A DNA stretch of 64,000 nt from Bradyrhizobium sp. CCGUVB4N (GTDB taxonomy: Bacteria > Pseudomonadota > Alphaproteobacteria > Rhizobiales > Xanthobacteraceae). The notes beneath the pieces are model-generated. The model was not told where the DNA came from, did not search any database, and saw only the letters and a program-made list of their open reading frames with translations. This document shows positions 54,352-63,252 of this stretch, piece after piece. A program made the translations under genes and the position numbers. Position 1 is the first letter of the stretch. The number at the start of each line of letters is the position of its first letter. The stretch is from NCBI RefSeq assembly GCF_024199945.1, contig NZ_JANADP010000001.1:8184001-8248000 (forward strand). The letters run 5' to 3'.

Positions 54352-54374
54352 TCGCACGTACCAAGCATCACCAG

Positions 54375-54406
54375 CCGCCGCGCTCCGGAAGGGGCGCGGC
54401 GGTTTT
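54375..54406 (+). terminator. factor-independent terminator
   Basis: The 9-bp stem CCGCCGCGC/GCGCGGCGG is followed by TTTT, 23 bases past the stop codon of the coiled-coil gene. Confidence 0.85.
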
Positions 54407-54420
54407 GATTCCGAAGAGGT

Positions 54421-54544
54421 CCCGTGCCCCGGACGCGGTGCGGCACGCAGTGACGCTCCGCAGAGCCGGGGCCCATGAATATGTGAAGCGCTGGGTCCCG
54501 GCTCTGCGCAGCAGCGCAAGAGCGCTGCTGCGCGTCCGGGACAC
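54421..54544. repeat. inverted repeat with CCCGTGCCCCGGACGCGG ends
   Basis: GCCCCGGACGC at the left is answered by GCGTCCGGGAC at the right, and CAGAGCCGGGGCCCATGAA pairs with TGGGTCCCGGCTCTG. It lies between the coiled-coil gene and a 45-residue membrane protein. Confidence 0.88.
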
Positions 54545-54639
54545 GAGAGGAGGTGGCTCGGCCTTGAACCCACCGCCCATCCCCGCCGACCAATGCCTAG
54601 CGCCCGCAGCCTTGCGGCCGGGCCTCGGGGACATCTCAA

Positions 54640-54777
54640 ATGGAAAGCATTCGGCCCGATAACACGGACCCGATACCGCTGCGGCCCGCGCCGAACCAGT
54701 TCGGGACCATCATGCTGCGCTTTATCGGACTGCTGGCGGTTGCGATCGCGATCTTGGCGTTCGTCTATAGCCGCTGA
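54640..54777 (+). CDS. very small membrane protein, 45 residues
   Basis: It begins MESIRPDNTDPIPLRPAPNQ and ends with one membrane helix (LRFIGLLAVAIAILAFVYSR). The proline-rich head and C-terminal helix look real, but there is no strong ribosome site. It converges with the 48-residue gene. Confidence 0.5.
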   Translation: MESIRPDNTDPIPLRPAPNQFGTIMLRFIGLLAVAIAILAFVYSR

Positions 54778-54842
54778 GAACGGAGGCCGTATCGCGGCCC
54801 CACGCGGAGGCCACTGCGCGGCCCCGCGGAGTTAACGAGTGC

Positions 54843-54989
54843 TTAACGGCTCGCGTCGACCGTGGAGGCTTCCAGGGTGTAGGCGCCGTCGGCGTAGCCC
54901 TTCACCACCATGCCGGCGACCAGCATCACGGCCAGCGTCGCGGTAGCGAAGATAAATCCGACCAGCTTGAGTGCGCCGCGGTCTGCCAT
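54843..54989 (-). CDS. very small membrane protein, 48 residues
   Basis: It begins MADRGALKLVGFIFATATLA and continues VMLVAGMVVKGYADG, one membrane helix with a polar tail. GGGGACGAGATC lies before the ATG. No known family; similar short single-helix proteins are frequent in Bradyrhizobium. Confidence 0.6.
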   Translation of the reverse strand: MADRGALKLVGFIFATATLAVMLVAGMVVKGYADGAYTLEASTVDASR

Positions 54990-55205
54990 TGATCTCGTCC
55001 CCTGTACTCTGCCCAGTTTGTTCAAATAGACAGCGACAGGTTCATAATTGGTTAGCAACTCGATGGTTCCGGTTAACTGCTTCGCAGCGACCGGCCATCT
55101 CGGAGAGGCTTATGCCAGCCGCCCGGAATCGCGTCCATAGCGCGCGGGCAACACCTGCGCGCTGATTTCTGCGCGCTGATTTCGGCCGTTCATTCTGGAA
55201 CTGGT

Positions 55206-55685
55206 CTAAGCGCCCTTCCGCATCGGCACGAAGGCCGAAGCGGTGATGGAATAGACCTCTTCGCCACGCTGGTTGGTTCCTGTGGTGCGGGCGGTCAGGA
55301 TGCCCCAGCCGGGACGCGAGGCGGAGCTGCGCTTGTCGATGACGACGCTGGAATAGCTGATGGTGTCGCCGGCCAGCACCGGCTTGATCCAGCGCAGGTC
55401 GCGAAAGCCCGGTGACGGCCCCCACACCGCAACCTCCTCGCCGCGCGCCACAGCTTCCCGCGCCAGGCGCTGGCCGTCGGCGACAAGCAGGCTCATGCAG
55501 GCCGAGCCGACATGCCAGCCGGACCCAGCTAAGCCGCCGAACAGCGAGTTCTTGCCTTCCTCCTCGTCGAGGTGGAAGCGCTGCGGATCGAACTTCGCGG
55601 CAAAGGTCTTGATGGAGTCCGCCGTGAAATTGTAGCTGCCGATGTCGCGGCGATGGCCGATCTCGATATCTTCGAAGAACCGCAT
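55206..55685 (-). CDS. MaoC-type hot-dog hydratase (paralogue 2)
   Basis: A 159-residue MaoC-family protein: FEDIEIGHRRDIGSYNFTAD, then FAAKFDPQRFHLDEE, the hydratase region, and a GLAGSGWHVGSACMSLL helix. MaoC proteins hydrate enoyl-CoA. Its ATG overlaps the stop of the previous gene by one base (TGATG), so the two are coupled and may form a heterodimer. Confidence 0.9.
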   Translation of the reverse strand: MRFFEDIEIGHRRDIGSYNFTADSIKTFAAKFDPQRFHLDEEEGKNSLFGGLAGSGWHVGSACMSLLVADGQRLAREAVARGEEVAVWGPSPGFRDLRWIKPVLAGDTISYSSVVIDKRSSASRPGWGILTARTTGTNQRGEEVYSITASAFVPMRKGA

Positions 55686-56137
55686 CAGACCGCTCCCGCG
55701 CGCCGCTCGATCAGGATCGGCGAGGTCATCTCGCACAGCGCTTCGCCCCTGGCGTTGCGCATCGTGCATTTGAACTTGACGATGCCGAGGTTCGGCCTGC
55801 TCTTCGAGGTCCGGGCTTCGACGACGTCGACCTCGAGCATGAGGTCGTCGCCGGGTCGAAGCGGGGACAGCCAGCGCACCTCGTCGACACCGGGCGACCC
55901 CAGCGACGCGGCGCGCGTGATGAAACCGTCGGCCATCATCCGCATCATCAGCGAGCAGAGGTGCCAGCCCGAGCCGGACAGGCCGCGCAGCATGCTTTTG
56001 CCGGCGGCCTCCTCGTCCAGATGCATCGGTTGCGGATCGAACTCGGCGGCGAAAGCCAGGATCTCGTCGCGGGTGACATGGCGCGGGCCGAACGTTCCAT
56101 ACCGGCCGGTCGGGAAATCTTCGAAGGTCAGGGTCAT
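55685..56137 (-). CDS. MaoC-type hot-dog hydratase (paralogue 1)
   Basis: A 150-residue paralogue of the next gene: FEDFPTGRYGTFGPRHVTRD, FAAEFDPQPMHLDEE, and GLSGSGWHLCSLMMRMM. The hydratase motif D-x-x-x-x-H is present in DPQPMH. First gene of a two-gene unit. Confidence 0.9.
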   Translation of the reverse strand: MTLTFEDFPTGRYGTFGPRHVTRDEILAFAAEFDPQPMHLDEEAAGKSMLRGLSGSGWHLCSLMMRMMADGFITRAASLGSPGVDEVRWLSPLRPGDDLMLEVDVVEARTSKSRPNLGIVKFKCTMRNARGEALCEMTSPILIERRAGAV

Positions 56138-56296
56138 CTTGGGAATGCTTTGCGGGAATGACAGATTGTGGCCGCACTTTGCGGCAATCTCAACCCGCCG
56201 GCCCGCATGGCTCGTGCTACATTCGGCGAGTCGGGCCGAACCAGCCTCATTGTTCGATTGGCGCGGCCGGGGGCGCGATCTGCCCGGGGGAGAGAA

Positions 56297-56593
56297 ATGT
56301 TTTCATTCAACGATCTGTTTCAATGGGACCGCTTCATCACGCCGACGATCATCAAGACCTTCTACTGGCTGGTGATCGGCGTGATCTGCCTGTTCGGGCT
56401 TTCCGGAATCTTTGCCGGTCTCACCGCGATGGCGATCAGCCCGTTCGCCGGCTTCCTGGTCGTGCTGGAATCGATCGCGGGCGTCGTCGTCGGAATCGTG
56501 TTCTCGCGCATCGCCGCGGAATTGATCCTGATCGTGTTCCGCATCAACGAGCATCTCGGTGCCATCCGGGATCAGGGCGGCGGGGCGCGCTGA
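56297..56593 (+). CDS. DUF4282 membrane protein
   Basis: A 98-residue protein with two helices, FYWLVIGVICLFGLSGIFAG and LESIAGVVVGIVFSRIAAEL. The opening FSFNDLFQWDRFITPTIIK is the DUF4282 signature. GGGGGAGAG lies before the ATG. The function is unknown. It converges with ychF. Confidence 0.88.
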   Translation: MFSFNDLFQWDRFITPTIIKTFYWLVIGVICLFGLSGIFAGLTAMAISPFAGFLVVLESIAGVVVGIVFSRIAAELILIVFRINEHLGAIRDQGGGAR

Positions 56594-56611
56594 GGCGCCC
56601 CTCTCCGCGAC

Positions 56612-57709
56612 TTACGTATTGAACCGGAAATGCATCACGTCGCCGTCGGCGACGACGTATTCCTTGCCTTCGAGCCGCAGCTTGCCGGCATCGCGCGCGC
56701 CGGCTTCACCGTTCAGCGCGACATAGTCCTCATACGCAATCGTCTCGGCGCGGATGAAGCCCTTCTCGAAGTCGGTGTGGATCACACCGGCGGCGCCCGG
56801 CGCCTTGGTGCCGCGATAGATGGTCCAGGCGCGCGCTTCCTTCGGTCCGACAGTGAAATAGGTGATGAGGTCGAGCAGCGTGTAGCCGGCGCGGATCAGG
56901 CGATCGAGGCCGGCCTCTTCGAGACCAAGCGTCTCCAGGAAGTCGGTGCGCTCCTCGCGCGAGATCGTGGCGATCTCGGATTCGATCTTGGCGGAGATGA
57001 CGACGGCAACGGCGCCTTCCTTGGCGGCCTGGTCCTGCACCGCCTTCGAGAATGAATTGCCGGTGGCGGCCGAGCCTTCCTCGACGTTGCAGACATAGAG
57101 CACGGGCTTGGACGACAGCAGGCCGAGCATGCCGAAGGCGCGCTCTTCCTCCGCCTTGCGCTCGACGAGGCGCGCGGGCTTGCCCTCGCGCAGCAGCACC
57201 AGCGTGCGGTTGACGAGGTCGAGCTGCTCCTTGGCGTCCTTGTCGTTGCCCTTGGCCTTCTTGGTGAGGTTGTCGACGCGCTTCTCGAGGCTGTCGAGGT
57301 CGGCCAGCATCAGCTCGGTCTCGATGGTCTCGATATCGGCGAGCGGCGCGATCTTGCCCTCGACATGGGTGATGTCGGAATCTTCAAAGCAGCGCACGAC
57401 ATGCGCGATGGCGTCGACCTCGCGGATGTTTGCCAGGAACTGGTTGCCGAGGCCTTCGCCCTTGGAGGCGCCGCGCACGAGGCCGGCGATGTCGACGAAA
57501 GTCAGCCGGGTCGGAATGATCTGCGCCGATTTGGCGATCGCCGACAGCTTGTCGAGCCGCGGATCGGGCACCGCGACCTCGCCGACATTCGGCTCGATGG
57601 TGCAGAACGGATAGTTCGCGGCCTGCGCCGCGGCCGTCTCGGTCAGCGCATTGAACAAGGTCGACTTGCCGACATTGGGCAATCCGACGATTCCGCATTT
57701 GAATCCCAC
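56612..57709 (-). CDS. ychF: redox-regulated ATPase YchF (Obg-like)
   Basis: A 365-residue Obg-family P-loop protein that prefers ATP and associates with ribosomes. It has GLPNVGKSTLFNALT, DIAGLVRGASKGEGLGNQFL, a coiled-coil insert (about residues 130-200) and a C-terminal TGS domain. The pth gene ends 5 bases upstream, so ychF is the last gene of rplY-pth-ychF. Confidence 0.97.
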   Translation of the reverse strand: MGFKCGIVGLPNVGKSTLFNALTETAAAQAANYPFCTIEPNVGEVAVPDPRLDKLSAIAKSAQIIPTRLTFVDIAGLVRGASKGEGLGNQFLANIREVDAIAHVVRCFEDSDITHVEGKIAPLADIETIETELMLADLDSLEKRVDNLTKKAKGNDKDAKEQLDLVNRTLVLLREGKPARLVERKAEEERAFGMLGLLSSKPVLYVCNVEEGSAATGNSFSKAVQDQAAKEGAVAVVISAKIESEIATISREERTDFLETLGLEEAGLDRLIRAGYTLLDLITYFTVGPKEARAWTIYRGTKAPGAAGVIHTDFEKGFIRAETIAYEDYVALNGEAGARDAGKLRLEGKEYVVADGDVMHFRFNT

Positions 57710-57714
57710 GAGCG

Positions 57715-58320
57715 TTATTCCTTGCCGTTCTCGTCCTTGGTCAAAAATCCCTTCGCCTGCATCGCGAGATGCACCCTGTTGGCAAAGGTCGCGTCCGTGC
57801 CTTTGACGATCAGCGCGGCATGCTCGGCCACCGCATCGCAGAGCGTCGTCACCCAGTCGCTGTCGGCCTTGGCGAAGTCGGACAGCACATGGCCGTGCAC
57901 CATCTCCTTGACGCCGGGATGACCGATGCCGAGCCGCACCCGGCGATACTCGTTGCCGATATGCGCGGAGATCGAGCGCAGGCCGTTATGGCCGGCGATG
58001 CCGCCGCCGATCTTCACCCGCACCTTGCCCGGCGGCAGTTCGAGCTCGTCGTGAAACACCGTGGTGTCGCCCGGCGCGATCTTGAAGAAGCTCGCCGCCT
58101 CCTGAACGCTGCGGCCGGAGTCGTTCATAAAGGTCGCCGGCTTGAGCAGGATGATGCGCTCCGTGCCGAGCGTGCCTTCCGAGGTCTCGCCCTGAAAGCG
58201 ACGGCGCCATGGTGCGAAACCATGACGCCGCGCAATCTCGTCGACGGCCATGAAGCCGATATTGTGCCGGTTACGTGCGTATTTCGCGCCGGGATTGCCG
58301 AGCCCAACAAAGAGTCGCAT
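57715..58320 (-). CDS. pth: peptidyl-tRNA hydrolase
   Basis: A 201-residue enzyme that frees tRNA from stalled peptides. FVGLGNPGAKYARNRHNIGF includes the catalytic His; KPATFMNDSG and VFHDELELPPGKV are the other conserved blocks. It lies 61 bases after rplY, directly before ychF. Confidence 0.97.
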   Translation of the reverse strand: MRLFVGLGNPGAKYARNRHNIGFMAVDEIARRHGFAPWRRRFQGETSEGTLGTERIILLKPATFMNDSGRSVQEAASFFKIAPGDTTVFHDELELPPGKVRVKIGGGIAGHNGLRSISAHIGNEYRRVRLGIGHPGVKEMVHGHVLSDFAKADSDWVTTLCDAVAEHAALIVKGTDATFANRVHLAMQAKGFLTKDENGKE

Positions 58321-58381
58321 GACGCGGCGCGCCCCTCAGCCAGCACGCGGTCAGCGACCGCGCGCCAGCTTCTCTGAGAGA

Positions 58382-59107
58382 TTACTTCTTCTTGTCGCCG
58401 CCGGCCGGAGCCTTGGCAGCCGCCGCCGGAGCAGCAGCACCCGCAGCCGGAGCAGCACCTGCTGCCGGAGCTGCAGCACCTGCCGCCGGAGCCGCGCCAC
58501 CAGCAGCAGCCGCAGCCGCGGCCTTCTGCTCTTCGGCGTAGCCGGACGGCGGAACGATGGTGACGAGGGTCGCGTCCTCGCGGGTCAGCGCCTTAACGCC
58601 GGCCGGAAGCGTGACGTCCGACAGATGCAGCGAGTGACCGATTTCCAGCGCGCCGACGTCGGCCTCGATGTACTGCGGGATGCTCTCGACGCCGCATTCG
58701 AGCTCGATCGCGTGTGCGACGATGTTGACGGTGCCGCCGCGCTTCACGCCGGGCGAACCTTCAGCCTTCACGACATGCAGCGGGACGCTGATGCGGATGG
58801 TGGCGCCTTCGCCGAGACGCATGAAGTCGACGTGGATCGGGAAATCCTTGACCGGATCAAGATGGTAGTCGCGCGGAATGACGCGGTGCTTCTTGCCGTC
58901 GAGCTCGACGTCCACCAGTGTGGTCAGGAACCGGCCCGCGAGGATGCGCTGGCGCAGTTCACGATCATCAACCGAGATCGGGAGCGGGGGCTGGTTGTTA
59001 CCATAGATCACTCCGGGTACGCGCCCGGCGCGACGCTCAGCCCGGGCGGCCCCCTTGCCGCTCTTCGGACGTGCGGTCGCCTTCAATTCCTTGACGGTCG
59101 TCGCCAT
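58382..59107 (-). CDS. rplY: 50S ribosomal protein L25 (Ctc/TL5 type)
   Basis: A 241-residue long-form L25: the 5S rRNA-binding N-terminal domain (RAGRVPGVIYGNNQPPLPIS) and the CTC C-terminal domain (residues ~95-190). After residue ~195 an Ala/Pro-rich repetitive tail (AAPAAGA units) ends in a basic GGDKKK. AAGGA precedes the ATG. A 9-bp leader hairpin lies 30-50 bases upstream. Confidence 0.96.
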   Translation of the reverse strand: MATTVKELKATARPKSGKGAARAERRAGRVPGVIYGNNQPPLPISVDDRELRQRILAGRFLTTLVDVELDGKKHRVIPRDYHLDPVKDFPIHVDFMRLGEGATIRISVPLHVVKAEGSPGVKRGGTVNIVAHAIELECGVESIPQYIEADVGALEIGHSLHLSDVTLPAGVKALTREDATLVTIVPPSGYAEEQKAAAAAAAGGAAPAAGAAAPAAGAAPAAGAAAPAAAAKAPAGGDKKK

Positions 59108-59136
59108 AGTCTAAGTCCTTGTTTTTGCAAAAGTTA

Positions 59137-59157
59137 ATGGGCCGCAGCGCGGCCCAT
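59137..59157 (-). promoter_or_regulatory. leader hairpin upstream of rplY
   Basis: A perfect 9-bp stem, ATGGGCCGC/GCGGCCCAT, with a 3-base loop, followed on the minus strand by TAACTTTTGCAAAAACAAGG and then the ATG. It could be an upstream terminator/attenuator or an r-protein leader structure. Confidence 0.45.
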
Positions 59158-59261
59158 GGCATCGTTCGCAGCAAGCCTCCAGGGGTGCGGGGGCCACGAA
59201 CTGGCGGGCTTTTACCCGGAAGATGCAGAAATGACAAGGAGAATGGCTGTTGGAAGGCGGT

Positions 59262-59290
59262 TCCCACCCTCCCCTGGAGCGGGAGGGTAA
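59262..59290. repeat. short palindrome CCCTCCCCTGGAGCGGGAGGG
   Basis: CCCTCCC and GGGAGGG arms with a short loop. It resembles a minimal unit of the CCTCCCCTGGAGGGG family (5596-5792). It lies between rplY and the ubiK-like gene. Confidence 0.55.
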
Positions 59291-59300
59291 GAAAGAGCGA

Positions 59301-59552
59301 CTACCCGCCGAGCTTGGCCTCCAGCGCGGCGATGCGCGCCTTCAGGGCCTCGTTCTCCTCGCGGGCGAGGCGGGCCATGTCCTTGACCACCTCGAACTCC
59401 TCGCGCTTGACCAGGTCCATGTCGCGCAGGAATTTTTCGGCCTGATTGCGCAGCACCGTGTCGAACTCCCGCTTGGCACCCTGGGCAGCCCCGGCGGCGT
59501 CGTTCATCAGGCGGCCGATCTCGTCGAAAAACCGGTTGGTGGTCTGGGTCAT
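59301..59552 (-). CDS. accessory factor UbiK/YqiC (BMFP) family protein
   Basis: An 83-residue protein. TNRFFDEIGRLMNDAAGAAQ is a membrane-fusogenic amphipathic helix; the end, LAREENEALKARIAALEAKL, is a coiled coil. UbiK-type proteins aid ubiquinone synthesis. AGGAG precedes the ATG. Confidence 0.9.
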   Translation of the reverse strand: MTQTTNRFFDEIGRLMNDAAGAAQGAKREFDTVLRNQAEKFLRDMDLVKREEFEVVKDMARLAREENEALKARIAALEAKLGG

Positions 59553-59759
59553 GTCGGTCTCCTGATCAGTCTCGCGATCGGCTTCTCGATCGGTTTCTTG
59601 GCGGCCTGCGATAAACTTTGCGCGAACGCGCCAAAAGACAATGGCAATCCGCGGAGGCCGGTTCAAGGGCCGCCGGCGGTATCCTTGTCATGCCCCGGTT
59701 TCCTTGCAATCGTATTCCACGTCCCTGCATAACAAGAATCAGAAGGCGGAACGCAAGAC

Positions 59760-60497
59760 ATGATCGAGCAGCAGATCGCTATTCCCACCAAGGACGGCCA
59801 CACCGCGACCTTCATCGTCCATCCCGAGCGTGGCGGACCGTTCCCGGTCATCCTGTTCTACATGGACGCGCCGGCCATCCGCGAGGAGCTGCGCGACATG
59901 GCGCGCCGGCTCGCGACGTCAGGCTACTACGTGATGCTGCCGAACCTCTATTACCGTTCCGGCGTGATGGAGCTCGGCGCGCTGCCGGTCGATCCGAACG
60001 CGCCGGAGCGCAAGCGCATGTTCGCGCTGATGGGCTCGCTCACGATTCCCATGATCATGGACGACACGCGCGCGCTGCTCACCTATGCCGAGGGCCAGAC
60101 CGCCGCGAACACCAAAATCATCGGCACCGTCGGCTATTGCATGAGCGGTCGTTACGCCGTGAATGCCGCCACGCATTTCCCCGATCGCGTCAAGGCCGCC
60201 GCCTCGGTCTACGGCACGCAGCTTGCGACCGATCAGGACGACAGCCCGCATCTCGCGGCAGCCAAGACCAAGGCCGAGCTTTATTTCGCCTGCGCCGAGA
60301 CCGACATCTATGCGCCTTCAGAGATCATCGAGAAGGTGAAGCAGGGCATGAGCGGCGCCAAAGCCGAGGTCGAGATCTATCCCGGCACCCATCACGGCTT
60401 CGCCTTCCCCAAGCGTCCGGTCTATGACCGTGACGCCGCCGAGCGGCATTGGGAGCGTCTGCTGGCGCTCTATCGCCGCAACCTCGTCCAACATTAG
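59760..60497 (+). CDS. dienelactone hydrolase family protein
   Basis: A 245-residue alpha/beta hydrolase. The nucleophile is Cys in GYCMSGR, with Asp in CAETDIYAP and His in GTHHGFAFP. It may act on dienelactone or another ester; not certain. lgt begins 8 bases after its stop, so it probably heads the lgt operon. Confidence 0.92.
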   Translation: MIEQQIAIPTKDGHTATFIVHPERGGPFPVILFYMDAPAIREELRDMARRLATSGYYVMLPNLYYRSGVMELGALPVDPNAPERKRMFALMGSLTIPMIMDDTRALLTYAEGQTAANTKIIGTVGYCMSGRYAVNAATHFPDRVKAAASVYGTQLATDQDDSPHLAAAKTKAELYFACAETDIYAPSEIIEKVKQGMSGAKAEVEIYPGTHHGFAFPKRPVYDRDAAERHWERLLALYRRNLVQH

Positions 60498-60505
60498 CAG
60501 GCGCG

Positions 60506-61348
60506 ATGCCCTTTCTGCTTATCGACTTTCCGTCGTTCAGTCCGGTCGCGGTCGCGATCGGACCGTTCGCGATCCGCTGGTACGCGCTCGGCTATATCTG
60601 CGGGATCACGTTCGGCTGGTTCTATGCGCGTACCCTGATCAAGAAAGACAGGCTGTGGGCCGGCGCGTCGCCGATCAGCCTGACGCAGATCGACGATTTC
60701 ATCCTGTGGGTGACGCTCGGCATCATTGTCGGCGGCCGCACCGGTTACGTCCTGTTCTACAATCTGCCCTTCTTCATCGAGCATCCTTCTGCCATCTTCA
60801 AATTGTGGGAGGGCGGCATGTCCTTCCACGGCGGCTTCCTCGGCTGCGTCGTGGCGGTGGTGTGGTTCGCCCGGAGGAATGGCATCTCGATCCTGTCGCT
60901 CGGCGACATCACCTGCGGCGTTGCGCCGATCGGGATCTTCCTGGTGCGGCTGACGAACTTCATCAATGGCGAGCTGTGGGGTCGCGCGGCCGACCCGAGC
61001 CTGCCCTGGGCCATGATTTTCCCGACCGGCGGTGACGTGCCGCGCCATCCGAGCCAGCTGTACGAAGCGGGCATGGAGGGCATCCTGCTGTTCGTCGTGC
61101 TCGCGGTGATGATCCGGATGGGGGCCTTGAAGCGGCCGGGGCTCATCCTCGGCAGCTTCATCCTGATCTACGGCCTGACCCGGATCATCGGCGAGCATTT
61201 CCGCGAGCCGGACGTCCAGCTCGGCTACCTCTGGGGCGGATTAACCATGGGCATGCTGCTGTCGATCCCGATGCTTATCGTCGGCGGTATACTTATTGTA
61301 TTGGCTGTCAGGCGCGGTGCGCCGAAGCCGGTCGATGCCGTTGGTTAA
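60506..61348 (+). CDS. lgt: prolipoprotein diacylglyceryl transferase
   Basis: A 280-residue, seven-helix membrane enzyme that attaches diacylglycerol to the lipobox Cys of prolipoproteins. It has IRWYALGYICGI at the start, GRTGYVLFYN, the Lgt signature NFINGELWGR, and HPSQLYEAGMEG. The start at 60506 is preferred to the upstream frame, which overlaps the previous gene. Confidence 0.97.
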   Translation: MPFLLIDFPSFSPVAVAIGPFAIRWYALGYICGITFGWFYARTLIKKDRLWAGASPISLTQIDDFILWVTLGIIVGGRTGYVLFYNLPFFIEHPSAIFKLWEGGMSFHGGFLGCVVAVVWFARRNGISILSLGDITCGVAPIGIFLVRLTNFINGELWGRAADPSLPWAMIFPTGGDVPRHPSQLYEAGMEGILLFVVLAVMIRMGALKRPGLILGSFILIYGLTRIIGEHFREPDVQLGYLWGGLTMGMLLSIPMLIVGGILIVLAVRRGAPKPVDAVG

Positions 61349-61366
61349 TTCATTTCGAGAAGACAC

Positions 61367-62485
61367 GTGACCGAACAGCCATTGCTGAACGAGATCAAGG
61401 CGCTGATCAAATCCTCAGGCCCCATGCCGGTCTGGCGATACATGGAAGCGTGCCTGATGCATCCGCGCTACGGTTATTACGTCTCGCGCGATCCATTGGG
61501 CCGCGAAGGCGACTTCACCACCTCCCCCGAAGTCAGCCAGATGTTCGGCGAGCTGTTGGGATTGTGGACCGCCTCGGTCTGGAAGCAGATGGGCTCGCCG
61601 CAATTCCTGCGGCTGATCGAGATCGGCCCCGGCCGCGGCACCATGATGGCGGACGCGCTGCGCGCACTGCGCGTGCTGCCGCCGCTCTATCAGGGGCTCA
61701 GCATCCACCTGGTCGAGGTCAATCCGGTCCTGCGCGAGCGGCAGAGTGCGACATTGTCGGGCGTGCGCAACAGCATCACCTGGCACGACAACATCGACGA
61801 CGTGCCCGAAGGACCGAGCATCATCCTCGCCAACGAATATTTCGACGTGCTGCCGATTCACCAGATGGTGAAGCGCGAGGACGGCTGGCACGAGCGCGTG
61901 ATCGAGATCGATCCCAACGGCAAGCTTCAGTTCGGCGCGGCCGCCGAGCCGACGCCGCGCTTCGACGTGCTGCTGCCGCCCCTGGTGCGCGCGGCGCCCG
62001 TCGGCGCGGTGTTCGAATGGCGGCCCGATACCGAGATCATGAAGCTCGCCACGCGCGTGCGCGACCAGGACGGCGCGGCGCTGATCATCGACTACGGTCA
62101 TTTGCGCAGCGATGCCGGCGACACCTTTCAGGCCATCGCACGTCACACCTTCACTGATCCCCTGAAGGCGCCGGGCCAGGCCGACGTCACCGCCCATGTC
62201 GACTTCCAGGCGCTGGCGCGCGCGGCCGAGGATGTCGGCGCCCGCGTGCACGGGCCGGTGACGCAGGGCGATTTCCTCAAGCGCGTCGGCATCGACACCC
62301 GCGCAGCCGCGCTGATGCAGAAGGCGACGCCGGAGGTGGCCACCGACATTTCCGTGGCGCTGAAGCGGCTGACCGACACCGGGCGCAGCGGCATGGGCAC
62401 GATGTTCAAGGTGCTCGGCATCTCCGAGCCGCGGCTGACGGGCCTTGCTGGCCTCAGCGATCTCGAACAGGCCGGAGGCCATTGA
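61367..62485 (+). CDS. MidA/NDUFAF7-type SAM-dependent methyltransferase
   Basis: A 372-residue protein of the NDUFAF7/MidA family, with motif I EIGPGRGTMMADALR and NEYFDVLPIHQ. The mitochondrial homologue methylates an arginine of complex I subunit NDUFS2; a like role in the bacterial complex is an inference. The GTG start lies 18 bases after lgt, and its TGA overlaps the pgeF ATG. Confidence 0.92.
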   Translation: MTEQPLLNEIKALIKSSGPMPVWRYMEACLMHPRYGYYVSRDPLGREGDFTTSPEVSQMFGELLGLWTASVWKQMGSPQFLRLIEIGPGRGTMMADALRALRVLPPLYQGLSIHLVEVNPVLRERQSATLSGVRNSITWHDNIDDVPEGPSIILANEYFDVLPIHQMVKREDGWHERVIEIDPNGKLQFGAAAEPTPRFDVLLPPLVRAAPVGAVFEWRPDTEIMKLATRVRDQDGAALIIDYGHLRSDAGDTFQAIARHTFTDPLKAPGQADVTAHVDFQALARAAEDVGARVHGPVTQGDFLKRVGIDTRAAALMQKATPEVATDISVALKRLTDTGRSGMGTMFKVLGISEPRLTGLAGLSDLEQAGGH

Positions 62486-63252
62486 TGACTCTCACTTCAT
62501 CGCTGCTCTCAGGCGTACCCGGCCTGCGCCATTCCTTCTTCACCCGTGAGGGCGGCGTCTCCAACGGCATCTATGCGGCGCTGAACGGCGGGCTCGGCTC
62601 CAGCGACGATCAGACCCTTGTTGCAGAGAACCGCCGCCGCATGGCCGAGCATGTCGGCGTTGCACCGGAGCGCTTCGTCAGCCTGCATCAGATCCATTCG
62701 CCCGACGTCCTCGTCGCAGATCGCGCATGGCCGAGCGGCCCGCGGCCGAAGGGGGATGCGCTGGTGACCAAGACGCCGGGCATCGCGCTCGGCGTCTCCA
62801 CCGCCGATTGCGGACCGGTCCTGTTCGTCGATCCCAACGCGGGTGTGATCGGCGGCGCGCATGCCGGCTGGAAGGGCGCGCTGACGGGCGTGCTGGAATC
62901 GACGATTCTCGCGATGGAAAAGCTCGGCGCCAGCCGCAGCGGCATCATCGCCGCGATCGGCCCGCTGATCCGGCAGGACAGCTACGAGGTCGGCAACGAG
63001 TTCGTCGCGCGCTTCATCGAGGCGGATGCTGACAACGCCGTGTTCTTCATCCCGTCGGTGCGCGAAGGCCACGCGATGTTCGACCTCGCCGGCTTCATCC
63101 GCAAGCGGCTGGAAGCCGCCGGCATTCTGATGATCGACGATCTCGGTCTGGACACCTATGCCGACGAGCGCTTCTTCAGCTATCGCCGTTCAGTTCATCG
63201 CAAGGAGCCGGATTACGGCCGCCACGTTCACGCGATTGCCCTGGAAGGGTGA
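62485..63252 (+). CDS. pgeF: peptidoglycan editing factor PgeF (YfiH/laccase-domain family)
   Basis: A 255-residue protein. It has RHSFFTREGGVSNGIYAALN, SLHQIHSPDV, ADCGPVLFVDP and GGAHAGWKG, whose His and Cys form the family's metal site. The E. coli homologue removes mis-inserted residues from peptidoglycan precursors. Start at 62485 (TGATG overlap); a TTG at 62482 is less likely. Confidence 0.93.
   Translation: MTLTSSLLSGVPGLRHSFFTREGGVSNGIYAALNGGLGSSDDQTLVAENRRRMAEHVGVAPERFVSLHQIHSPDVLVADRAWPSGPRPKGDALVTKTPGIALGVSTADCGPVLFVDPNAGVIGGAHAGWKGALTGVLESTILAMEKLGASRSGIIAAIGPLIRQDSYEVGNEFVARFIEADADNAVFFIPSVREGHAMFDLAGFIRKRLEAAGILMIDDLGLDTYADERFFSYRRSVHRKEPDYGRHVHAIALEG

Noticed and set aside
54832..54847. 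TTAA-N7-TTAAC, a formal CtrA-type match
   Set aside because: It overlaps the stop codon of the 48-residue gene and lies between two convergent genes, so there is no promoter for it to control.
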